DNA of 12,758 nucleotides from Acidobacteriota bacterium (GCA_017991275.1 JAGNMH010000068.1:1-12758); one strand, 5' to 3'; positions 1 through 7,107 are shown, counted from the stretch's first letter. Translations and numbers: made by a program. Notes: generated by a model not told the origin, from the sequence alone.

Positions 1-225
1 ATCGTTAAACCCGCTTGCTAACGCGCGCGGTACTGACCCGGATTTCTTTGCTGGCTTGGATCGTTAAACCCGCTTGCTAACGCGCGCGGTACTGACCCGG
101 ATTTCTTTGCTGGCTTGGATCGTTAAACCCGCTTGCTAACGCGCGCGGTACTGACCCGGATTTCTTTGCTGGCTTGGATCGTTAAATCGTTAAACCCGCT
201 TGCTAACGCGCGTGGTACTGACCCG
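1..225. repeat. 59-bp perfect tandem repeat array
   Basis: Three identical 59-bp units lie at 1-59, 60-118 and 119-177. An 8-nt fragment of the unit start (178-185) and a 40-nt partial unit (186-225) follow. The last partial copy differs from the others at one base, C to T at 213. The array is already in progress at base 1, so it probably extends further left. Each unit holds an imperfect hairpin: positions 11-18 pair with 23-30 around a TAAC loop, with one mismatch and one wobble. This resembles REP-like palindromes, but no copy count elsewhere in the genome can be seen. There are no unique spacers, so it is not a CRISPR array. The unit length is not a multiple of three and no protein repeat is encoded. 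Confidence 0.95.
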
Positions 226-229
226 AAAC

Positions 230-1189
230 ATGAATCGCACGGACAGATTACTGGCCATCGTCCTGGAACTGCAGCGCCACGGAGCGCGCCGCGCCGAAGA
301 TTTGGCCGCAACTTTTGAAACCAGCAAGCGAACTATTTATCGCGACATTCAGGCTCTGTGCGAATCTGGCGTGCCGGTTATGGCTCAGGCTGGCGTTGGT
401 TATTCGCTGGTTGAGGGTTATTTCCTGCCGCCGCTCAGCTTCACAACGGACGAAGCGACAATGTTATTGCTGGGCAGCGAATTCGTCGCCGACAGTTTCG
501 ACGCTCAATACCGCGAAGCCGCTCACGCCGCCGGACGAAAAATCGAAGTCGTGCTTTCTGCAAAGCTGCGGGGTGAAGTCGAATACTTGCGCGACAGCAT
601 TGCTTTTGTTGCGCCTGAAACTCTGGCCAGCGATGCTTCGGCTAAATTCCTTCCCACGTTGCGCCGGGCAATCGTCGAACAACGGGCAATTCGATTTCAT
701 TACCACACGCGATATTCGATGGATCGGTCAACGGCCAGAAAAACTCGCGACGCCGATCCTTACGGCCTGGTGCATTACGGCGATGCCTGGTACCTGATGG
801 CGTATTGCCATTTGCGGCGCGAAGTTCGGCAGTTCAGGCTGGATCGAATGTCTGAGTTGAAACTGATCGAGCAATCGTTTGTTCGCCCCACGGATTTTAA
901 GCTTGCCCCACCGGAAGAAGACACGCGCCCGGTTGTGATTAGAGCGCTGTTCAACGCTGACGCGGCTCCGTGGGTGCGCGAATCGCGTTCGTATTACATT
1001 ACTGAAATGACGGATCACCAAGACGGGTTGCTGGTGACAATGAAAGCCCGCTCTGAAACCGAAGTCATATCCTGGTTGCTGGGCTGGTGCGATCAGGTTG
1101 AGATTCTGGAGCCGGAATCTTTGCGGCAGCGAATAGCCGACACCGCGCAAAAAATCTTCGAAAAAAACTCTCTGCCAAAATCCTGCTGA
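230..1189 (+). CDS. WYL-domain helix-turn-helix transcriptional regulator (YafY/DeoR-like)
   Basis: This 319-residue protein has the three-part layout of YafY-type regulators. An N-terminal HTH_11 DNA-binding domain spans about residues 4-60, with a recognition-helix segment SKRTIYRDIQAL (32-43). A WYL domain spans about 140-225, with the Trp-Tyr-Leu signature at 187-189 in the context DPYGLVHYGDAWYLM. A C-terminal WCX-like extension covers about 235-315. The family controls transcription, often in response to a ligand or nucleic acid bound by WYL; the ligand here is unknown. ATG 230 is chosen because MNRTDRLLAI is the usual family start. A TTG 30 nt upstream would translate repeat DNA. No good Shine-Dalgarno sequence precedes ATG 230, and the tandem repeat ends 4 nt before it, so the leader and possibly the promoter are repeat-derived. 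It may regulate the DinB and GNAT genes downstream. Confidence 0.92.
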   Translation: MNRTDRLLAIVLELQRHGARRAEDLAATFETSKRTIYRDIQALCESGVPVMAQAGVGYSLVEGYFLPPLSFTTDEATMLLLGSEFVADSFDAQYREAAHAAGRKIEVVLSAKLRGEVEYLRDSIAFVAPETLASDASAKFLPTLRRAIVEQRAIRFHYHTRYSMDRSTARKTRDADPYGLVHYGDAWYLMAYCHLRREVRQFRLDRMSELKLIEQSFVRPTDFKLAPPEEDTRPVVIRALFNADAAPWVRESRSYYITEMTDHQDGLLVTMKARSETEVISWLLGWCDQVEILEPESLRQRIADTAQKIFEKNSLPKSC

Positions 1190-1193
1190 CATA

Positions 1194-1246
1194 ACGCTGT
1201 CACTCGGCTGGTTTACATTCAGCGTCGCCAGGAAATCACCTGGCGA
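1194..1246. promoter_or_regulatory. Inverted repeats between regulator and DinB gene, candidate operator
   Basis: A perfect 8+8 inverted repeat, TCGCCAGG (1225-1232) and CCTGGCGA (1239-1246), has a 6-nt centre. It sits 29 nt before the Shine-Dalgarno sequence of the DinB gene. A second pair, ACGCTG (1194-1199) and CAGCGT (1220-1225), flanks its left side. No T-run follows, so it is unlikely to be an intrinsic terminator. A site for the upstream WYL regulator or an RNA hairpin is possible; the role is inferred from position only. Confidence 0.4.
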
Positions 1247-1287
1247 GCAATTGCCGGAAATCAATTCACAACTTTGAGAGGAATCAA

Positions 1288-1800
1288 ATGAACAAAGAAG
1301 CACTGTTGGGTCAACGCGCGTATTTCAAAATGGTTCACGGCGTGACACTGCGCCTGATTGGCAGTTTTACAGACGCCGATCTGGACTTCAGTCCGAAAGC
1401 CGGAATGCGTTCGGTGCGCGATCTTTTCGCTCACATGTACGGAATGGAGAAAGTCTGGGCTGAGGATGTTCGCAGAAACAAAATCACCCAGGAATCGGAA
1501 AATCGCGCCATCCCGGAATCCGCCGAAGGCAAAGCAGAAACTGCAAAACTGAAAACCATCGCCGACGTGCAAGCCTTCGCTCGCGCGTCTCATCTGGCGT
1601 TGGACAATGCGCTGAGCGACATCACCGATGAAGAACTGGCTGGCAATATAGAAACACCGTTTGGAACTTTTCCTCTCTGGCAGATGTTCGCTTTTGCTTA
1701 CGATGAACACTGGCATCATCGCGGCCAGCTTTACACCTATGCCCGACTGATGGGGAAGGATGTGCCTATGCTTTACGATTACGAAAATTCTCCAGCGTAA
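1288..1800 (+). CDS. DinB-family putative metal-dependent protein
   Basis: This 170-residue protein has the features of the DinB/YfiT four-helix fold: a helix-2 histidine (H49, in LFAHMYG) and the C-terminal block DEHWHHRGQLYTYARLMG (139-156). H141 and H144 in that block are the expected remaining metal ligands. Members are small metal-binding enzymes, some of them thiol-dependent S-transferases and hydrolases, and are often stress-related. The substrate cannot be read from sequence. The start is fixed by GAGAGGA (1276-1282), 5 nt before the ATG. It lies 98 nt after the WYL regulator, a frequent pairing for such regulators, and the GNAT gene starts just after its stop, so co-transcription is likely. 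The length is normal for the family. Confidence 0.9.
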   Translation: MNKEALLGQRAYFKMVHGVTLRLIGSFTDADLDFSPKAGMRSVRDLFAHMYGMEKVWAEDVRRNKITQESENRAIPESAEGKAETAKLKTIADVQAFARASHLALDNALSDITDEELAGNIETPFGTFPLWQMFAFAYDEHWHHRGQLYTYARLMGKDVPMLYDYENSPA

Positions 1801-1836
1801 TTGCTTTCGTTTATTGAGTTGGCCAACAATAAAATA

Positions 1837-2679
1837 ATGACCATCACAAACGAACGACCGTTTATCTTTTCCGATTTGGCTCTGTCGCAACGGCTTGAGC
1901 GAACTGAGGCTGCGGCCAATGCAGAGTTTGTCGAAGCCAGAGCCAAGTTTTTCCCTGATAGTGGGGCTTGCTGGATGCAAACAGCCGGGGCTTATGCAAT
2001 GTTTGACGGCGTGGGTTCTCCGCTGACTCAGACTTTCGGGCTGGGAGTTTTTGACCCTGTGACGGGCGAAGTCCTTGATAGCATTGAGGCTTTTTTCCGG
2101 GAACGCGGCGCTGACGTTTTTCACGAAATCAGCCCGATGGCCGATCAATCCTTGCTGACACTGTTGGGCGAGCGTGGCTATCGCCCGATGGAACTGACCA
2201 GCGTCATGTTTCGACCTATTGAACGCGAGGTCGGCTTGTCGGCAAAGGTCAACAAACAGATCAACATTCGTCTGGTTGGAAAAGACGACGAAACCGATCA
2301 TGAGTTGTGGGCGCAGACCGCGACCAAAGGCTGGGCTCAGGAAGTCGAGTTCGGTGGTTTGATTCTGGAATTGTCCCGGCTGACGGTAAAGAAGGGCGTC
2401 GTTCCGGCGTTTCTGGCGGAGCTTGATGGGCAAGCGATTGCGACAGGCGCGCTGAGCATTACGGACGGCGTGGCTCTGCTGGCCGGAGCCAGCACCGTTC
2501 CAGAAGGTCGCAAACAGGGGGCGCAACTGGCTTTGCTGGATGCCCGGTTGCGTTATGCTGCGGAACGGGGATGCGATCTGGCAATGATGTGCGCTCTGCC
2601 AGGCAGCGCCTCTCAACGCAACGCCGAACGGCAGGGATTCCGTATCGCCTACACCAGAATCAAATGGCAGCTTTCATAA
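1837..2679 (+). CDS. GNAT-family N-acetyltransferase
   Basis: This 280-residue protein has a recognisable GNAT core in its C-terminal half. A beta4-like strand leads to the acetyl-CoA pyrophosphate loop GASTVPEGRKQGAQLAL (217-233), whose R225 and G228 match the R/Q-x-x-G part of motif A. The family's C-terminal signature, N262 and GF (267-268), follows in SASQRNAERQGFRIAYTR. The first 130 residues look like a divergent second GNAT-type half, as in two-domain members. The acceptor substrate is unknown. ATG 1837 is preferred, although only a weak GAGTTGG (1815-1821) precedes it. An in-frame TTG at 1801 abuts the DinB stop but has no ribosome-binding site. Co-transcription with the DinB gene is likely, ending at the terminator 15 nt downstream. 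Confidence 0.85.
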   Translation: MTITNERPFIFSDLALSQRLERTEAAANAEFVEARAKFFPDSGACWMQTAGAYAMFDGVGSPLTQTFGLGVFDPVTGEVLDSIEAFFRERGADVFHEISPMADQSLLTLLGERGYRPMELTSVMFRPIEREVGLSAKVNKQINIRLVGKDDETDHELWAQTATKGWAQEVEFGGLILELSRLTVKKGVVPAFLAELDGQAIATGALSITDGVALLAGASTVPEGRKQGAQLALLDARLRYAAERGCDLAMMCALPGSASQRNAERQGFRIAYTRIKWQLS

Positions 2680-2693
2680 GCGATGGCGGCGAA

Positions 2694-2735
2694 AAAAAAC
2701 AAAAGGCGACCATTGCGGGCCGCCTTTTGTTTTTT
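2694..2735. terminator. Bidirectional intrinsic terminator between convergent genes
   Basis: A perfect 15-bp stem pairs 2694-2708 with 2721-2735 around a 12-nt loop. The left arm is A-rich at its outer end (A-run 2692-2699) and the right arm ends in six T residues (2730-2735). Each strand therefore shows a GC-rich inner stem followed by a T-run. It lies between the stop of the GNAT gene (+) and the stop of the permease gene (-), so it can end transcription from both sides. Confidence 0.9.
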
Positions 2736-2767
2736 CAGACCAGATTGTCTTGCTTCAATTAAGACAA

Positions 2768-4585
2768 TTACTTGCCGTGTAACTGAGCGTAATGGACAAA
2801 GAACCAATATGTAATCCCGCCCCACACCAGCAAATTAACTCCTGAAACCAACAAGCCGATACTTTTAACTTGAGGGTCGCGTCCGCCGCTGGCGTCTTTT
2901 TTACCGTACATCAGCATGACGACCAGCAATCCGACAACCGCCCAGAAGAAAAGCCGAATACCATAATCAAGCATACCGGCGTTGGGGATATAGGTTTTAA
3001 CCTGCCATATCGTCAGGGCGATAGTGGCAATGATTCCAACAATCGCCGCGATTGGTGGAGTGTAGTTAGCCGCCGTGGTCGTATTTGCTGCGCGACCGGC
3101 TTCCGAACTCAGTTTGCTATTCGAATAGCTGTAGGCGAAGTAAATAACCAGGCCTATGCACATCCAGTCAATCAATCGAATCCAGGTATCCAGCGGCAGG
3201 CTATTCATCAAATAAGCAGCCGAAATCACCGTCGCAATCGGGACAAAAGGTGAGAATGGAACCTTGAACGGGCGCTTCATTTCAGGATTGGTTCTGCGCA
3301 AAATGATGATGCCTGTTCCGACGATCACGAAAGCAAACAGGGTTCCGATGCTAACCAACTCGCCAAGCAAACTGATTGGGACGAACCCGGCCAGTATAGC
3401 AACGATTGCTCCGGTAATGGCCGTTGTAATGTGCGGAGTCTGGTATTTCGGGTGGACTTTGGCAGCCCAGGTAGGCAGCAACCCGTCTTTCGACATTGAA
3501 TAAAAAACCCGCGGCTGCCCCATCACCATGACAACCATGGTCGAACTCAGTCCAAGCACTGCGCCGATTTTGATAATCATCGGGAAGTATTTCAGGATTG
3601 TTCCCATCGTTGTTCCCTGAGCCTGTTGCAATGCCGCATCAACCGCAACGGCAATGGGAGCCGCAGCGTTGGTCAGCATCTTGTAATCAACCAGCCCGAC
3701 CATAATTCCGGCGACCAGGATATAAAGCACTGTGCAAATTGCCAATGAGCCGAGAATGCCGATTGGCATATCGCGCTGCGGGTTTTTGGCTTCCTGTGCG
3801 GCTGTTGATACGGCGTCAAAACCGATGTAAGCAAAGAAAATGACCGCGGCTCCGGTGATGACTCCGCCAAATCCGAATGGCATAAACTCCGCGCAACCGG
3901 GGGTGCCTGGCGCGCAACCCATTCCCAGATTGCTTTTGTTGACGTAACCGATGCCCGCGATGATGAACAGGATTACGACCAGCACTTTGACCATGACGAT
4001 GATCGAGTTGAAGGAGGCTGATTCCTTGATCCCCTTGATCAATAACAATGTGACTCCAACAGCAATCAGCAATCCCGGCAAATTGATAAGCCCGGAAACC
4101 TTGCTTCCGTCGGCCATCGTGACACTATCCCAGGGTCCCATACTTAACTGTGTCGGGAAATTTATGCCAATATCCTTAAGAAAGCTGACCACGTAACCAG
4201 ACCACCCAACAGCAACTGTGGCTGCGCCAAACGCATATTCCAGAATCAAATCCCAGCCGATGATCCAGGCGACAAATTCGCCGAGCGTGCCGTAACCGTA
4301 AGCGTACGCCGACCCGGAAATCGGTACGCTGGCGGCAAATTCCGAATAACAAAGCGCCGCAAACGCGCTGGCAATTCCGGCCAGAACCATCGAAATCACA
4401 ACGGCTGGCCCGGCATGTTTTCCGGCTGCCTGCCCAGTCAGCACGAAGATTCCCGTCCCGATGATCGCGCCTATGCCGAGCATGGTCAGGTCTAAAGCGC
4501 TAAGCGTTTTCTTCAGAGTATGTGTGCCGGTTTCCTGTGATTCGGCAATAATCAGGTCAATTGACTTGGTCGCAAACAGTGACAT
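2768..4585 (-). CDS. APC-superfamily amino acid permease (CAT-like)
   Basis: A 605-residue inner-membrane transporter of the APC superfamily, closest in style to cationic amino acid transporters. Visible family marks are the unwound TM1 segment GIGAIIGTGIFVLTGQAA (37-54), the block FFAYIGFDAVSTAAQEAKNP (250-269) followed by QRDMPIG, the MGQPRVFYSMSKDGLLP segment (355-371), and RRTNPEMKRPFKVP (430-443). The first 490 residues give the usual 12 membrane segments. Three more hydrophobic segments (about 511-528, 543-560, 575-597) give a CAT-like extension. An extramembrane loop holds two close cysteines (C224, C231). The substrate cannot be decided from sequence. The start is firm: AGGAGGA lies 5 nt upstream of the ATG (4591-4597 on the complement). 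The gene is alone on its strand and ends at the shared terminator. Confidence 0.92.
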   Translation of the reverse strand: MSLFATKSIDLIIAESQETGTHTLKKTLSALDLTMLGIGAIIGTGIFVLTGQAAGKHAGPAVVISMVLAGIASAFAALCYSEFAASVPISGSAYAYGYGTLGEFVAWIIGWDLILEYAFGAATVAVGWSGYVVSFLKDIGINFPTQLSMGPWDSVTMADGSKVSGLINLPGLLIAVGVTLLLIKGIKESASFNSIIVMVKVLVVILFIIAGIGYVNKSNLGMGCAPGTPGCAEFMPFGFGGVITGAAVIFFAYIGFDAVSTAAQEAKNPQRDMPIGILGSLAICTVLYILVAGIMVGLVDYKMLTNAAAPIAVAVDAALQQAQGTTMGTILKYFPMIIKIGAVLGLSSTMVVMVMGQPRVFYSMSKDGLLPTWAAKVHPKYQTPHITTAITGAIVAILAGFVPISLLGELVSIGTLFAFVIVGTGIIILRRTNPEMKRPFKVPFSPFVPIATVISAAYLMNSLPLDTWIRLIDWMCIGLVIYFAYSYSNSKLSSEAGRAANTTTAANYTPPIAAIVGIIATIALTIWQVKTYIPNAGMLDYGIRLFFWAVVGLLVVMLMYGKKDASGGRDPQVKSIGLLVSGVNLLVWGGITYWFFVHYAQLHGK

Positions 4586-4590
4586 CCTGG

Positions 4591-4617
4591 TCCTCCTTAG
4601 CCTGGCTCAAAGTCAGG
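4591..4617 (-). promoter_or_regulatory. Shine-Dalgarno and adjacent hairpin of the permease gene
   Basis: Reading the complement, AGGAGGA (4591-4597) is an almost ideal ribosome-binding site 5 nt from the ATG. Immediately upstream, 4601-4617 can fold into a small stem (CCTG with CAGG plus inner pairs, one mismatch). The hairpin is short, so a regulatory effect on translation is only a possibility. Confidence 0.5.
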
Positions 4618-4734
4618 CCGTTTCGAGTTTTACTCAAGTAATGCTGTGTTCAGCAGAGAAATTATTTTGAAGTTCGACTGCGTGTGGAATCGCGGTGTGA
4701 TCGAAAACTTATTGGCGATCCCGAATTGGCGCAT

Positions 4735-4764
4735 ACTCTAAACGCAAGGCTCGGAAAGCGTCAA
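4735..4764 (-). promoter_or_regulatory. Putative sigma70-type promoter of the permease gene
   Basis: On the complement, TTGACG (4759-4764) and TAGAGT (4735-4740) are separated by 18 nt. They match five of six and four of six consensus bases. The site is about 150 nt upstream of the permease start and nothing else on this strand needs it. The match could be chance. Confidence 0.35.
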
Positions 4765-4820
4765 TGGCTTCACATTAAGCAGCTTTGAGTCTGGCGGCGA
4801 GCCGCCCGCTTGAGCAATGA

Positions 4821-5190
4821 AACAACCGCTTGCTTAACCCTTCTGTGCTGCTGGCCGCGTCCAAGGTCGCACTGGAAGAGATGGAAGAATTCCATTTGCT
4901 GACTCTTCTGGCTGATTCTTCTGCTGGAGCCGCCAGCCCGCAACTGGAAAACCAGTTCGCTTCGGCCAATCGCATTCTGGACAATTGGCCGAAGCGACTC
5001 CGCGCTTGTTGGTGTTTAACAAAATAGATTTGGCTGATGTCGAGGAATTGAAAAACAGTTGGGAGACTCACAACGCGATTGCGATTTCGGCAATCAACCG
5101 CCACTCGCTCAAATACTTGACGCAACGCAACTCGCCCAATTGCCGGGCAGCCTTGAGCCGGGTTTCAACTTCTTTTCGGAATGTCTTTGA
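4821..5190 (+). pseudogene. Frameshifted, truncated HflX-like GTPase remnant
   Basis: Pieces of an HflX-type ribosome-associated GTPase can be read across three frames. The frame through 4830 gives LNPSVLLAASKVALEEMEEF and then LLTLLADSSAG, matching the HflX stretch after switch II and the following beta strand. Near 4985-4992 the match shifts by one base to a second frame, giving TPRLLVFNKIDLAD with an intact G4 motif NKID (5018-5029) and a G5-like AISA. Near 5107 a second shift to the third frame continues as AQILDATQLAQLPG and runs to a stop at 5188-5190. The N-terminal domain and motifs G1-G3 are absent, so the product cannot bind GTP normally. The neighbouring permease promoter region may mark the deletion edge. 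The family assignment rests on short motifs and is moderately sure. Confidence 0.6.
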
Positions 5191-5305
5191 GGCGGTAAAA
5201 CAAAACGAACACTCGATTCGTTTGCGTGCAACGCCAGTTATCGTAGAAGATTCCGGCCAGAGATCGCCGATTCGTCAAAAACAAACTACCGAGGTCAAAA
5301 GCCTA

Positions 5306-5929
5306 ATGGGGATTTACTCAAAATACATTTTTCCGCGTCTTTTGGATTGGAGCCTGGGCAATCCGCAAATGGGCAAATATCGCCGCCTTGCCCTTGAACC
5401 GGCGCAAGGGGAAACGTTGGAAATTGGCTTCGGGACGGGGTTGAATCTGCCGTATTACCCGCAAACAGTAACCCGGCTGACGGTGATTGATTCCGAAAAC
5501 ATGTTGACTGAACTGGTTGACCGTCGTATTGCCGAATGCTCTTTGCCTGTGACCAAAATGCAGCTTGATGCTCAAGGTCGCCTGCCTTTCGAGGATCATT
5601 CGTTTGATTCTGTGGTTACAACCTTGACGCTTTGTTCGATTGAAAACACGACTCCCGCAATGGCGGAAATTCGCCGAGTGCTGAAACCCGGGGGCAGGTT
5701 TGTGTTCTGGGAACACGGGCGAAGCGACGACCCAACGGCCGCCCGGTGGCAGGATCGGCTCAATCCGTTGCAACGAATCATCGGCGCGGGCTGCAATATG
5801 AACCGCAAAATTGATGATCTGATTTCCACCACAGGTTTTGAAATTACAAAGCTTGATCGTTTTTTGATGCCCAAAACGCCACGCTTGCTGGGTGAAATGT
5901 ATAGGGGCATCGCTGAGCCGCAAGCCTGA
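5306..5929 (+). CDS. Class I SAM-dependent methyltransferase
   Basis: This 207-residue protein has a Rossmann-type methyltransferase core. Motif I is LEIGFGTGLN (38-47), the acidic residue after beta2 is D62, and the post-III block LKPGGRFVFWEHG (126-138) is a standard strand beta5 region. The N-terminus MGIYSKYIFPRLLDW is typical of a Methyltransf_11 subgroup related to METTL7/UbiE-like enzymes. The acceptor is unknown; lipid or small-molecule methylation is possible. ATG 5306 is chosen because that N-terminus fits the family and GAGGT lies 10 nt upstream (5291-5295). The reading frame stays open to 4985, but that part is the HflX remnant and not a fused domain. The cyclase gene begins 12 nt after the stop, so the two are probably co-transcribed. 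Confidence 0.9.
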   Translation: MGIYSKYIFPRLLDWSLGNPQMGKYRRLALEPAQGETLEIGFGTGLNLPYYPQTVTRLTVIDSENMLTELVDRRIAECSLPVTKMQLDAQGRLPFEDHSFDSVVTTLTLCSIENTTPAMAEIRRVLKPGGRFVFWEHGRSDDPTAARWQDRLNPLQRIIGAGCNMNRKIDDLISTTGFEITKLDRFLMPKTPRLLGEMYRGIAEPQA

Positions 5930-5941
5930 TTTGGAGAAACC

Positions 5942-6811
5942 ATGCACCATACTCATAAACTCTTACTTGCTTTCGGAGCCGCCTTGCTGGTTGCCGTAAT
6001 CTTTCTGTTATGGAACCAGACTTCCCATGCACCTGAAACAGGGGTTGTACCTGCCTCAAACCAACCGTCAGAGACGGTTAAAACTGAATCTGCCAAAATT
6101 GACGAAGCCAGGCTGGTTGATATGACTTATGCCTTCGACGACAAAACCATTTACTGGCCAACGGCTAAACCATTTGAATGGCAAAAAGAATCGTGGGGTA
6201 AGTCAGCTGGGGGTTATTGGTATACGGCTGCCAGATACGCAGCCAGCGAACACGGCGGAACCCACCTGGATTCGCCAATACATTTCAGCGAAGGCAAACA
6301 ATCTGTTGATGAAATCCCTGTGTCGAAACTGGTTGGGTCAGCAGTAGTGATAGATATTTCTGCCGATTGCGCCCAAAACACCGATTACCGTCTGACAGTT
6401 GAAGACATCACAGGATGGGAAAAAGCCCACGGCGAAATCCCGAACGAAGCCATTGTGCTGATTCACACGGGCTGGGGAAAATTCTGGGGTGATAAGAAAA
6501 AGTATCTGGGAACGGACGCCCCGGGTGACGTGGCAAACCTGCACTTCCCTGGCATCGGGCGCGAAGCGGCAGAGTTTCTGGCCAAGCAGCGCAAAATTGA
6601 CTGTTTGGGCATTGACACTGCCAGCCTGGATTACGGCCCGACAAAAGATTTCATCGCTCATCAGGTTTTGAACGGCGCAAACATTTTCGGACTGGAAAAT
6701 GTAGCCAATCTTGACCGCCTGCCCTCCAAAGGCGCTACTTTGATTGCCTTGCCAATGAAGATTAAAGGCGGCACAGGCGCCCCGGTTCGGATCATCGCCA
6801 TATTGCCGTAA
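5942..6811 (+). CDS. Membrane-anchored cyclase-family (kynurenine formamidase-like) hydrolase
   Basis: This 289-residue protein belongs to the Cyclase family (PF04199), metal-dependent hydrolases that include bacterial kynurenine formamidase and isatin hydrolase. The metal-site signature HGGTHLDSPIHF is at 104-115. Further family marks are HFPG (201-204), GIDTASLDYG (223-232) and GLEN (250-253). Unlike the usual cytosolic members, it starts with a basic tip and one strongly hydrophobic stretch (about 7-24), then a low-complexity Ser/Thr/Pro-rich linker to residue 55. It should be anchored in the membrane or exported to the periplasm. GGAG (5933-5936) lies 5 nt before the ATG. It probably shares a transcript with the methyltransferase, but no common pathway is obvious. 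The substrate is unknown. Confidence 0.9.
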   Translation: MHHTHKLLLAFGAALLVAVIFLLWNQTSHAPETGVVPASNQPSETVKTESAKIDEARLVDMTYAFDDKTIYWPTAKPFEWQKESWGKSAGGYWYTAARYAASEHGGTHLDSPIHFSEGKQSVDEIPVSKLVGSAVVIDISADCAQNTDYRLTVEDITGWEKAHGEIPNEAIVLIHTGWGKFWGDKKKYLGTDAPGDVANLHFPGIGREAAEFLAKQRKIDCLGIDTASLDYGPTKDFIAHQVLNGANIFGLENVANLDRLPSKGATLIALPMKIKGGTGAPVRIIAILP

Positions 6812-6839
6812 ATAACTGAAGGCTGTGCAAATTGAAATC

Positions 6840-6923
6840 TCACGCAAAGCCGCGAAGGCGCAAAGAAACCAAGGAGATGGCTTGTTTTCTTTTCCTTCTT
6901 GGCGACTTTGCGACTTGGCGTGA
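6840..6923. repeat. Inverted-repeat element with 8-bp periodic arms, copy 1
   Basis: Arms 6840-6868 and 6895-6923 (29 nt each, about 6 mismatches) form a long imperfect hairpin around a 26-nt loop. Both arms show an 8-bp internal period of the CGCAAAG type. It lies 28 nt after the cyclase stop, outside any gene. The same kind of element recurs at 8567-8678. The type is known as dispersed intergenic repeats in several bacterial phyla; mobility or function here is unproven. It could also stall or end transcription after the cyclase gene. Confidence 0.8.
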
Positions 6924-7107
6924 ACTGATTGATTCCATTGAAGATCAATGTGCACAGGCTTCAAATAACTGTAGCTCCGATTCGCTCAAATCGGCATTTT
7001 CTGGCTTGCTAAGACGGGTCGGAAACAATTCTTGATCGCCACGAAATGAAGCCAAAACCGGCAGATTGATTCGCTTCATTAAATTTTGAAGTAACAGCTT
7101 TTGTACG
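6924..7107. other. Gene-free intergenic stretch
   Basis: No coding sequence with family or codon support is seen between the repeat element and the promoter at 7108. The only structure noted is a short hairpin, CCGATT (6977-6982) with AATCGG (6989-6994), followed by a weak T-run. The whole gene-free interval between the cyclase and the next gene is 6812-7270. Confidence 0.6.

Noticed and set aside
1..225. CRISPR array
   Set aside because: The repeats are directly adjacent with no unique spacers, the unit is 59 bp, and no cas gene is nearby.
200..229. TTG start for the WYL regulator within the repeat
   Set aside because: The extra 10 residues are translated repeat DNA, and the usual family start MNRTDRLLAI is at ATG 230.
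1801..1836. TTG start of the GNAT gene abutting the DinB stop
   Set aside because: There is no ribosome-binding site, and the 12 added residues do not look like the family start. ATG 1837 is simpler.
1261..2616. Long antisense reading frame of 451 codons
   Set aside because: It lies opposite the DinB and GNAT genes, both of which have clear family motifs. Its translation has no recognisable domain and an odd His/Gln/Arg-rich composition.
4985..5305. Fusion of a GTPase segment to the methyltransferase
   Set aside because: The frame is open by chance through the HflX relic. The methyltransferase has its own start and Shine-Dalgarno sequence, and the upstream part lacks G1-G3.
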